A DNA stretch of 6,801 bases from Thermoplasmata archaeon (GTDB lineage Archaea; Thermoplasmatota; Thermoplasmata; Thermoplasmatales; Thermoplasmataceae), in the NCBI GenBank assembly GCA_021811505.1, contig JAJZOM010000007.1, positions 1-6,801 of the forward strand. The letters run 5' to 3'. How positions within the stretch are numbered: the first letter of the stretch is position 1; each line of letters opens with the position of its first letter. Below the pieces are notes generated by a model, which made no database searches, was not told where the DNA came from, and saw only the letters and a program-made list of their open reading frames with translations. The position numbers and the translations under genes were made by a program. Below, piece by piece: positions 1-6,040 of this stretch.

Positions 1-37
1 ATCCGACAGCTTCGGGTAATTAGAAAATTAGTGGAAC

Positions 38-50
38 ATTTTTTATCTCT
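38..50 (+). promoter_or_regulatory. Putative TATA box of the universal stress protein gene
   Basis: A T/A-rich element (ATTTTTTATCTC) lies about 25-35 bases before the ATG at 74. This spacing would place the archaeal transcription start at or just before the ATG, giving a leaderless mRNA. No Shine-Dalgarno precedes this ATG, which agrees. The assignment rests on composition and spacing only. Confidence 0.45.
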
Positions 51-73
51 GGCAGACATGATTTAGTGATAAC

Positions 74-529
74 ATGAGAATAGTGGTAGCTTTCGATGGC
101 ACTAACTCCTCGCTCAAGGCTCTGGATTTTGCCTTTTCTCTCAAAAAATCTGTCGAGAAATATGATATCGTATTTGCTTTCCCCTCGTTTTCCACTCCTC
201 CACCAACCTTCGATGGATACATTGTACCGCCTACCGAAAGTGATCTGGCAGAGATGGAGAAATATGCCGAAAAAGTCATGGACATCGCCAGATCAAGAGC
301 TGGGGAAAACGGCATAAATGCTGATTTTGAAGAGCTCGATGTTCCGCAGAAGGACGTTGCGGAGATGATTCTTGTTGCGGCTCATAATTTCAAAGCTGAT
401 CTTATCGTCATGGGGAAGAGGAGACTTACTTCCATGGAAAAACTCATCCTCGGATCAGTGAGTTCAGAGGTCGTCAAGAAGAGCAGTATACCTGTCCTTA
501 TTGTCCCGCCATCGCCTGAAAGCAAGTGA
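74..529 (+). CDS. Universal stress protein (UspA family), single domain
   Basis: A 151-residue single-domain universal stress protein, about the normal length for the family (140-160). The N-terminal strand reads VVAFDGTNSS, with the family Asp8 and small residues that contact nucleotide in ATP-binding members. The C-terminal half carries IVMGKRRLTS (111-120), then LGSVSSEVV (126-134) and IPVLIVP (139-145), the usual end of the fold. The ATP-binding family has a G-2X-G-9X-G-(S/T) loop; here Gly114, Gly127 and Ser128 are kept but the second Gly is Arg117, so nucleotide binding may be altered. The protein is soluble, with no signal peptide. Family members act in stress responses, often as dimers, but the specific role is unknown here. 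ATG at 74 is chosen because it begins the conserved first strand and fits the TATA spacing. It appears to be a single-gene unit: 81 bases and a new promoter separate it from the helicase. Confidence 0.93.
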   Translation: MRIVVAFDGTNSSLKALDFAFSLKKSVEKYDIVFAFPSFSTPPPTFDGYIVPPTESDLAEMEKYAEKVMDIARSRAGENGINADFEELDVPQKDVAEMILVAAHNFKADLIVMGKRRLTSMEKLILGSVSSEVVKKSSIPVLIVPPSPESK

Positions 530-545
530 AGTTGTTTTCTCCGTT
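529..545 (+). terminator. Possible T-rich terminator after the universal stress protein gene
   Basis: Directly after the stop codon is a T-rich stretch (AGTTGTTTTCTCCGTTC). Archaeal RNA polymerase can terminate on T tracts without a hairpin. The tract is short and interrupted, so this is only a candidate. Confidence 0.25.
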
Positions 546-561
546 CTAGGATAACTCTCTG

Positions 562-608
562 ATGAACAGATCCACGAAAGGTTATATCCGGTCTGAAATT
601 CTGTTCAT
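562..608. repeat. Perfect 9-bp inverted repeat bracketing the helicase promoter
   Basis: ATGAACAGA at 562-570 and its exact reverse complement TCTGTTCAT at 600-608 flank the TATA-like box of the XPB gene. The centres of the arms are 38 bp apart, and the right arm ends two bases before the ATG at 611. The position would suit an operator for a dimeric regulator, or a site that blocks initiation complex assembly. Function is inferred; the symmetry is seen directly. Confidence 0.5.
574..589 (+). promoter_or_regulatory. Putative BRE/TATA promoter of the xpb-bax1 unit
   Basis: A purine-rich element (CGAAAGG, 575-581), resembling a TFB-recognition element, is followed by TTATAT at 582-587. The TATA element is about 24-29 bases before the ATG at 611, so transcription would begin at or near the start codon and the message would be leaderless. 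No Shine-Dalgarno is present before 611. Confidence 0.55.
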
Positions 609-610
609 AA

Positions 611-1978
611 ATGGGTGTTCCTGAACTCAGATATAAGTCTGGCCTGTTGATTCTTGCAGACGGTACCCCGGAAGAAAATAAATATTTCGATCTTGACAGC
701 AGGACTGGCAGCTATGTGGCGCCCGCATACATGTATTCAAGGGTGTTAAAATTAATAAAGGGGCTGAAGGATAATGTCTTCCCGTTGAAGGAGACCCTTG
801 AAATAAGCCACAAGGAGATATTGAGACCTTATCAGAAGGAAGCTGTCAGGAGGTGGGTTGAAAACGAGTACAACGGCATAATCGTTCTCCCCACTGCTGC
901 AGGAAAAACTCATATCGGCATTGACGCAATTTCTAAACTTAGGACGTCGACCCTTGTTGTCGCTCCCACTATTGAGTTGATAATGCAGTGGCGGAGCATT
1001 CTTTCCAAGACCTTTGGCGTGGAGATAGGCCAGATAGGCGGAGGTGAGAAGGAGATAAGACCTATCACTGTCTGCACATATGATTCTGCATACCTGATGG
1101 CCGAATCCTTGGGAAACAGGTTTCGGTTTCTACTGGTTGACGAGGTTCACCATCTTGCGTCGGAACAGTTTATTCAGATCGCGAGAATTTTCGCATCACC
1201 ATTCAGGATGGGGCTCACTGCAACACTTGAAAGAGCAGATAAACTTCATGAAAATCTCGCAGAGGTGATGGGCGGAAAGGTTATGGAAATGGGATACGAG
1301 GAGCTTTCTGACTATCTTGCTAATTACAGCATAGTCAGAATACCGGTGGACCTCACTCCGGAGGAGGAGACCGAGTACCAAGACAACCGAACCCTCTTCC
1401 TGAACTATCTAAGAAAACACAGGATGGCAATGCGAGGACCATGGGATTTTGAGAGATTCATACTAAGTTCCTGGAATCCGGAGGGGAGGGAGGCTCTTCT
1501 TGCCTGGAGAAGATCTAGGGAGATTGCCTTCAGTGCGCGGGCTAAGGTTGATTATGTGAGGTATGTTCTCTCCAGGCATCCCGGTGAGAAGACCCTCATC
1601 TTTTCTGAAGACACTGAGACCGCCTATATGATGTCAAGAGAATTTCTGATTCCTGCCATTACTTATCTCACTCCGGCTAGGGAGAGGAAACGTTATCTCG
1701 ATCTTTTCCGGAGTGGGGAGATTCTTGCACTCGCTGCATCCAGGGTACTTGACGAGGGTGTGGATGTCCCCGATGCTTCGGTTGCGATTGTTCTGAGCGG
1801 ATCGGGGAGTGTGAGACAGTTCAGGCAGAGGCTTGGCAGGATACTCAGACCGTCTGCGGGGAAGAAGAGTGTCCTGTACGAAATACTCGCTGCCGGCACT
1901 TCAGAATATGGAACTTCTAGGAGGAGAAGACATGGTGTTCCCATCGGAGCTAATGGCGATAAAGAAGTCCAAGGGTAA
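611..1978 (+). CDS. xpb: XPB/Rad25-type superfamily 2 DNA helicase
   Basis: A 455-residue SF2 DNA helicase/translocase of the archaeal XPB family; archaeal XPB partners the Bax1 nuclease encoded next. In order: a short N-terminal region (1-68) where characterised XPBs have a damage-recognition domain; LRPYQ (71-75); Walker A PTAAGKT (94-100); DEVHH (177-181); GLTATLER (201-208); a likely thumb insertion (about 250-305); motif IV LIFSE (329-333); the motif V region SRVLDEGVDVPDA (377-389); and motif VI QRLGRILRP (406-414). The tail (436-440) is Arg-rich. The ATPase residues look intact, but Walker A has Ala96 where GSGKT-type motifs have Gly. The position equivalent to the XPB RED motif reads Arg208-Ala209-Asp210. 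ATG at 611 fits the TATA spacing. The 3' end overlaps bax1 by 47 bases. A role in nucleotide excision repair or other DNA unwinding is inferred from the family. Confidence 0.95.
   Translation: MGVPELRYKSGLLILADGTPEENKYFDLDSRTGSYVAPAYMYSRVLKLIKGLKDNVFPLKETLEISHKEILRPYQKEAVRRWVENEYNGIIVLPTAAGKTHIGIDAISKLRTSTLVVAPTIELIMQWRSILSKTFGVEIGQIGGGEKEIRPITVCTYDSAYLMAESLGNRFRFLLVDEVHHLASEQFIQIARIFASPFRMGLTATLERADKLHENLAEVMGGKVMEMGYEELSDYLANYSIVRIPVDLTPEEETEYQDNRTLFLNYLRKHRMAMRGPWDFERFILSSWNPEGREALLAWRRSREIAFSARAKVDYVRYVLSRHPGEKTLIFSEDTETAYMMSREFLIPAITYLTPARERKRYLDLFRSGEILALAASRVLDEGVDVPDASVAIVLSGSGSVRQFRQRLGRILRPSAGKKSVLYEILAAGTSEYGTSRRRRHGVPIGANGDKEVQG
1919..1926 (+). promoter_or_regulatory. Shine-Dalgarno deciding the bax1 start
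   Basis: AGGAGGAG lies inside the XPB coding sequence, with the AGGAGG core ending 7 bases before ATG at 1932. It matches the archaeal 16S 3' end. It identifies 1932 as the bax1 start rather than the in-frame ATG at 1833, which would add 33 residues lying wholly within the XPB motif VI region. The same bases encode part of the Arg run in the XPB tail. Confidence 0.85.
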
Positions 1979-3278
1979 TCTCTATCCAATATTCATAAAT
2001 CCTGAAACCAGCAACTATGCTGATTCGCTATTGAATGCCTTTCGATCATACACGGGAAAAAGGCGTGGCGACATTGAAAAGTTACTGAGAACCATGGAAC
2101 TGGGGTTCCAGAACCACAAAGTGTTCAGGGCAATTTCACTTATCCTGCTCAGGAAATCAATGTTCGATCCTCCGTCCCGGCTCGATGCGGAAGACGTCAG
2201 AGCAAAATTGTTCACCTTAGCACATCAACCCGCCTATCTTCCAGAGAACCGGGCAACGGCATTGGAAAGAGTTGCAGAAATTCTGGGCGTTGAACCCGAG
2301 GAAGTCGAGAAAGGGATCTATGCGGACAAGGAATCTGAACAGATACTCTCCTGGGTACCTGATCTGACTGCAGATGAACTGTGCCTGATATACAATCAGG
2401 AACTGGTTGAAAGTATACTTCTTAAATCAGTATCAATGAAGATCTGGGATGTGGATTCATGGGTACAGCTTGTGAGGGAAATAAAGAGGAATTATCTCAT
2501 GTTTGAGGCTTTTGGCAGCGGTGGGCAGGTTGAGTACCTGAAGGTGGACGGCCCCCTTTCCCAGATGAGCGAGGTCGAACGTTACGGCTCCAGATTCTCG
2601 TCTCTTTTTCACAGCATGGTCAATTTCAACAGCTGGAAGATGGAGGCAGACATATCTCTGAAGGACAGATCCAGATCAAAGGAACATCTTAAACTGTTCC
2701 TTGATGATTCCTCCTCAAACTATTTCCCTCTGCATCCCACTCAGAAGGTGCTAGAACACCATGAGCCATGGATAATATCTTCAAATCCTAATCCTGTGCT
2801 GGTGGACAAACGGATTTATTTTCCTGATCTGGAAACGAACGTTGAAGGAAAGACTGTTTTTGTGGATATTTCCGTGCCGGCTTATGCTGAGAAGAACCGC
2901 GAACGGGATTTTGCAATACGCAAAGCCGGTATACTCTGGGAAACAGTCTATGTTTCTGAAATGAGGAATCACAGAATCAGGGATTCACTGGTGTTCGACG
3001 GCGACGTAAATTACGGCAGGCTTTTCGAGTATCTTAAGAACAGATACAGTCCGGAGACGACGCCAGAAAGACGCAGGATTGAGAGGACTGAAAGGCTTGA
3101 GGAGGAGATGGATCAGAAAGAGATAGAAGAGATTTCCCTCAAGGTGCAGAGCCTTTACCCTGACGCGGAAAGGATTGTGGAATACATAGAATCAAAAGGT
3201 TTTGTCGCTCAGAGGGTACTAAGAACAATTGGATACAAGTTGAAGTGGGATGGGCTCACTCTTGTAATTTACAGATGA
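1932..3278 (+). CDS. bax1: Bax1, XPB-associated nuclease (DUF790 family)
   Basis: A 448-residue Bax1 (DUF790) protein. In archaea, Bax1 binds XPB and acts as a structure-specific nuclease. The start MVFPSEL fits the MLPSELL-like beginning I recall for the family, and a strong Shine-Dalgarno precedes it. The N-terminal part (about 1-180) is helical and corresponds to the XPB-binding/N-terminal region. The middle contains the linker and Cas2-like region of known structures, though I cannot place its borders. The nuclease core is probably about 265-345: FPD (297-299) is followed after a short hairpin by VFVDIS (309-314) and then AEKNRERD (319-326). This resembles a PD-(D/E)xK fold, but the second acidic position is Asp312 and the usual EIVGFW-like motif of Bax1 is not seen. 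The C-terminal region (about 376-405) is highly charged and probably a long helix. It overlaps xpb by 47 bases, and its TGA directly abuts the stop codon of the convergent ZPR1 gene. Confidence 0.88.
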   Translation: MVFPSELMAIKKSKGNLYPIFINPETSNYADSLLNAFRSYTGKRRGDIEKLLRTMELGFQNHKVFRAISLILLRKSMFDPPSRLDAEDVRAKLFTLAHQPAYLPENRATALERVAEILGVEPEEVEKGIYADKESEQILSWVPDLTADELCLIYNQELVESILLKSVSMKIWDVDSWVQLVREIKRNYLMFEAFGSGGQVEYLKVDGPLSQMSEVERYGSRFSSLFHSMVNFNSWKMEADISLKDRSRSKEHLKLFLDDSSSNYFPLHPTQKVLEHHEPWIISSNPNPVLVDKRIYFPDLETNVEGKTVFVDISVPAYAEKNRERDFAIRKAGILWETVYVSEMRNHRIRDSLVFDGDVNYGRLFEYLKNRYSPETTPERRRIERTERLEEEMDQKEIEEISLKVQSLYPDAERIVEYIESKGFVAQRVLRTIGYKLKWDGLTLVIYR

Positions 3279-3815
3279 TCATAAAAGCGAATCCGTTACC
3301 GCCTTGTCGCTTTCTATCTTGCTCTTTCCTGTCCAGTCCTCGATGATCAGGGTGATTTCGCGCTTGGAGTCTATTGCATGGTCAAGGGTCTGACGAATCC
3401 TTTTGAATTCCTGGCTTTCAGCATCAAACATAAGGTCAAGCTTTTCGCTGATTGTCATTAGAATGCCCTCAACGGTTGTAAGTTCACCCGCGGATTCCTC
3501 CCCGGGAGCTATCTCGGCCTTTATTTCCGGAATTGTGAGAACTGCGTTTGGAGAGCGGTAGACCAGTACGTTGAGATCGTGAGGCTCTGATATTTTCATT
3601 GTGATCTTCTTTGGATTTTGCCTGTTCTCGTAAAAGATGCTGTTATGTTTGTAAAGGCACTTGCGGCATACATATGTCTGTATGGTTATCTTCCCTTCAA
3701 TTGGAATTTCAGTGCTATAGGTTATTGAATAAAGATTGCTTGAACATGCAGGGCATTTCAATGTTGTTTCAATCTCTGGCGGTACTTCTAGATAGTCCTC
3801 GTCCTCATTTTCCAT
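3279..3815 (-). CDS. ZPR1 zinc-finger domain protein
   Basis: A 178-residue archaeal ZPR1-type protein with one zinc finger plus the following beta domain, about the normal archaeal length; eukaryotic ZPR1 carries two such modules. Zinc ligands are Cys21-x2-Cys24 and Cys50-x2-Cys53, followed by LYKHNSIF (54-61), the equivalent of the family's CGYR-N segment. The C-terminal part shows a helix containing RIRQTLDHAID (139-149) and then ITLIIEDWTGKSKI (154-167), matching the ZPR1 segment that usually reads FTLVLDDPSGNS-I. The protein is soluble. Eukaryotic ZPR1 assists folding of elongation factor eEF1A; the archaeal role has not been settled, so any link to aEF1A is inference. It is the last gene of the IPK-IDI2 operon and its start overlaps the IDI2 end by 11 bases. 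GGTTGA, 6 bases before the ATG, is only a weak Shine-Dalgarno, so translational coupling is likely. Confidence 0.88.
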   Translation of the reverse strand: MENEDEDYLEVPPEIETTLKCPACSSNLYSITYSTEIPIEGKITIQTYVCRKCLYKHNSIFYENRQNPKKITMKISEPHDLNVLVYRSPNAVLTIPEIKAEIAPGEESAGELTTVEGILMTISEKLDLMFDAESQEFKRIRQTLDHAIDSKREITLIIEDWTGKSKIESDKAVTDSLL

Positions 3816-4857
3816 ATACGCTCAACCATGGCTTAAGTGAATTCGACACGAAATATTTTGCCTTTTTCAATTCTTTCACATTTCTTGAGGAAGTAAGGAA
3901 CATCACTATCTTTAAGTCCCTCAGAATCTGCAGGATCTGCCTTCCAAGAACCTCGACTCCAGTGTCGGCCCCGTTCAGAAGGGTTCTGGCAAACCCGCCT
4001 GCATCTGCACCCATTACCAGTGCTTTAGCTAGGTCCAGGCCTGTTCTCAGCCCCCCGCTGCCTATGATGGGCAAACCCACCTGACAGTATTTGATTGATG
4101 CAGGCGATGGTATTCCCCAATTCCAAAATGTTTTACCGCTACTCATTTTGGACTCGTCATTCATCTTTTCTGCCCTGAAAAATTCAATTGCAGCAAATGA
4201 TGTTCCGCCCATACCGCCAACATCTATGGCCTTAACTCCCGCATCCTTCAGAAGAAGCGCAGCCTCGCGGGAAAAACCATTGCCGGTTTCTTTTGCTATT
4301 ACAGGGAAGCTCTGGGCCACCTCAGAGAGTACCTTAAGTATTCCTTTCGAGTTCTTGTCACCCTCCGGCTGCACCATTTCCTGCAGAAAGTTGAAGTGAA
4401 CAATGAGATGAGAAGCGCCAATCAGGTCGAAGACATATTCTATCTGCTTCATTGTAAACGCTGCCTTCTCCTGTTTGATAAGCTGAGGTGCCCCTATATT
4501 GGCGATTTTCATAGGTATGTCAAATCGGTTTATTACGGAATACGTCTCCGAAAGTTCCTTTTTTTCAACTGCCGCACGCATGCTTCCCACACCCATGCCT
4601 ATCTGGAATTTTTCCGCCACCGCGGCAAGGTTTTCGTTGATCTTCCCTGCAAGCTGGGTGCCTCCAGTCATTGAAGAAATAATCATTGGCATCTTCAATT
4701 TCTTCCCCAGCAGGGTGATCGCTGTATCTATACTGTCATAATCGAGCTCGGGGACCGCCTGGTGAATGAAGATAACGTCGTCCCAGAAATTATGATCTGA
4801 TGTTACGTGCTGATTCTCTGCAATCCTTATATGTTCCTCCTTTCTGTTTTCAATCAT
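3805..4857 (-). CDS. fni: Type 2 isopentenyl-diphosphate delta-isomerase (FMN-dependent)
   Basis: A 350-residue flavoenzyme that interconverts IPP and DMAPP, using FMN and reduced cofactor, in the cytosol. The TIM-barrel motifs appear in order: RKEEHI (5-10), the substrate-binding start; SSMTGG (61-66); GVGSMR (89-94); HFNFLQE (154-160), containing the His, Asn and the Gln159 that corresponds to the catalytic Gln; QPEGD (163-167); KETGNGFS (189-196); DVGGMGGTSF (212-221); and SGGLRTGLDLAKAL (267-280), the FMN-phosphate region, followed by GADAGGFARTLL. Length is typical. HFNFLQE differs from the common HLNPLQE, and GVGSMR from GVGSQR, but no key residue is lost. The start is fixed by the RKxEHI motif near residue 5 and by the ATGA overlap with the IPK stop. 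GTGATC, two bases before ATG, is in register with the 16S 3' end. IPK directly upstream supplies its substrate. Confidence 0.96.
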   Translation of the reverse strand: MIENRKEEHIRIAENQHVTSDHNFWDDVIFIHQAVPELDYDSIDTAITLLGKKLKMPMIISSMTGGTQLAGKINENLAAVAEKFQIGMGVGSMRAAVEKKELSETYSVINRFDIPMKIANIGAPQLIKQEKAAFTMKQIEYVFDLIGASHLIVHFNFLQEMVQPEGDKNSKGILKVLSEVAQSFPVIAKETGNGFSREAALLLKDAGVKAIDVGGMGGTSFAAIEFFRAEKMNDESKMSSGKTFWNWGIPSPASIKYCQVGLPIIGSGGLRTGLDLAKALVMGADAGGFARTLLNGADTGVEVLGRQILQILRDLKIVMFLTSSRNVKELKKAKYFVSNSLKPWLSVYGK

Positions 4858-5588
4858 TTGATCACTGTCCCAATGAATTCATCCCTGTTTCTTTCCAGCA
4901 ACCTTTCTGGATAATTTCCGTTCACAAGATATACCGCCGGGACATGTCTCTTAATCTTTCTCATGATATCATATTTTCCTTTCATTCCACCTGTCACGTC
5001 ATTCTCGTTGGTGGTGAAATTTGGGTTATATTCAATGGTTCTTAGAAGCTTTGCATGGGGATTGGTCTTGGGATCGTCGTCATAGATGCCGTCAACGTCC
5101 GTAAAGAAGATCACCGTATTAGGCTTGTATCTAACTGACAGGTCATAAACAATTCTGTCGCCGGAGTATATTCCGATCATCCTTGAACTGCTGAAGTATA
5201 CGTCCCCGAAAAGAACTGGAACGAGCCCCACACTGAACATCTGATCGACAGAATCGTAAAATTTCTTGCTCCCCACGAAGATAGATGATGGTTCTACTGA
5301 AACAGCATTTACATCGCTCCGTAAAAGTATGTCGACAACATGCGAGTTAAGTTCAACCATGTCCCGGTGAATCTGTGAATAGCCTTTCCTCCTGGACTGG
5401 GAAAGTTTGCCAGGAATACCATATTCCCTGGCTTTCAGGTGACCGAAAGACCCCCCACCATGTACGATTATTTTTTTTCCTGGTAATTTGGTTATAATTT
5501 TTACCATTCGTTCTGTTGCTTCACGCTTGAATAAAAGGTATTTTGATTTGTCCGTGATGACACTGCCGCCTAGTTTCAGTATAATCAT
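4854..5588 (-). CDS. ipk: Isopentenyl phosphate kinase
   Basis: A 244-residue amino acid kinase superfamily enzyme that phosphorylates isopentenyl phosphate to IPP with ATP. It closes the archaeal mevalonate route, including the mevalonate 3-phosphate branch known from Thermoplasma. Motifs: ILKLGGSVITDK (3-14) with the ATP-phosphate lysine Lys5 and Lys14; VHGGGSFGH (42-50), whose His50 is the diagnostic substrate-phosphate-binding residue of IPK; GYSQIHRDM (69-77); GLVPVLFGDVY (121-131); IYSGDR (140-145); FFTDVDGIYDDDP (161-173); VTGGMKGK (198-205); and FIGTVIK at the C-terminus. Length nearly equals that of the Thermoplasma enzyme (about 245). One change is SGDR where SGDD is common. It is the first gene of a three-gene overlapping operon and has its own TATA-like element; its TGA overlaps the isomerase ATG by 4 bases. 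Confidence 0.96.
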   Translation of the reverse strand: MIILKLGGSVITDKSKYLLFKREATERMVKIITKLPGKKIIVHGGGSFGHLKAREYGIPGKLSQSRRKGYSQIHRDMVELNSHVVDILLRSDVNAVSVEPSSIFVGSKKFYDSVDQMFSVGLVPVLFGDVYFSSSRMIGIYSGDRIVYDLSVRYKPNTVIFFTDVDGIYDDDPKTNPHAKLLRTIEYNPNFTTNENDVTGGMKGKYDIMRKIKRHVPAVYLVNGNYPERLLERNRDEFIGTVIK

Positions 5589-5614
5589 TTTGTGCCTAGC
5601 AAATATTGTCTACA

Positions 5615-5622
5615 ATTTAAAT
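5615..5622 (-). promoter_or_regulatory. Putative TATA box of the ipk-fni-ZPR1 operon
   Basis: ATTTAAAT lies about 27-34 bases upstream of the ipk ATG (5588) on the minus strand. This puts transcription start close to the ATG, and no Shine-Dalgarno is visible before it, so a leaderless operon mRNA is expected. The element sits in the 39-base gap after the membrane-protein stop codon, so ipk probably has its own promoter even if read-through occurs. Confidence 0.55.
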
Positions 5623-5627
5623 TATTG

Positions 5628-6005
5628 TTATAACCCGGGAACCTTGAACCCCCAAAGAAATATTAAACCGAGACCGAAAACTGCCCCAATTATCAGCATT
5701 ATTATGAAGTAAAAAACAACGGCCAAAATTGCCATGAAAAATCCTCTTAAAAGGGAAATTTCATAGATCATTGAAATTATGAATATTGATGCTATTATTC
5801 CGATTACTGTTCCTACGATAGGTATCAGCGAAAAAAAGAATAATGCGATCACAACAAAAAGTGATGCGGCCATGGCCCTTATCATGGTCGATTTGTTGGT
5901 CATAACTTTGCCGGAGAAGTAGAAAGGTATTGAAATGAAAACCCATGAGATAAACAGGGACAGGAGAATTATAAGACCATATTCCAGATGAAGGTTCAAG
6001 AGCAT
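5628..6005 (-). CDS. Small integral membrane protein, about four transmembrane helices
   Basis: A 125-residue very hydrophobic protein that I do not recognise as a named family. Hydrophobic stretches at about 9-31, 43-60, 62-82 and 88-119 suggest four helices, the last perhaps long or split. Helices two and three are separated only by a short Ile-Pro turn (61-62), suggesting a tight hairpin. The loop at 32-43 carries Lys33, Lys38 and Arg43, which by the positive-inside rule should face the cytoplasm. There are no enzymatic motifs and no cysteines, and the C-terminus is short (KVPGL). A real gene is supported by the membrane-protein composition and by AGGAG 7 bases before ATG at 6005. It lies 39 bases upstream of ipk on the same strand. 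A link to isoprenoid-lipid metabolism is possible by position only. Confidence 0.75.
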   Translation of the reverse strand: MLLNLHLEYGLIILLSLFISWVFISIPFYFSGKVMTNKSTMIRAMAASLFVVIALFFFSLIPIVGTVIGIIASIFIISMIYEISLLRGFFMAILAVVFYFIIMLIIGAVFGLGLIFLWGFKVPGL

Positions 6006-6012
6006 TTTTACT

Positions 6013-6017
6013 CTCCT
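6013..6017 (-). promoter_or_regulatory. Shine-Dalgarno of the small membrane-protein gene
   Basis: AGGAG on the minus strand ends 7 bases before the ATG at 6005. It supports this start and shows that this gene, unlike usp, xpb and ipk, probably has a leadered message. Confidence 0.7.
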
Positions 6018-6040
6018 TTTGGAAAGTTAGACTGATCCTA

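Noticed and set aside
1833..1931. Upstream extension of Bax1 to the in-frame ATG at 1833
   Set aside because: It would overlap the conserved motif VI region of XPB, and its residues do not resemble a Bax1 N-terminus. The strong Shine-Dalgarno and family-like MVFPSEL start are at 1932.
3611..4674. Several plus-strand open frames of 90-157 codons opposite ZPR1 and the isomerase
   Set aside because: They are antisense shadows of strongly conserved genes and show no recognisable motif.
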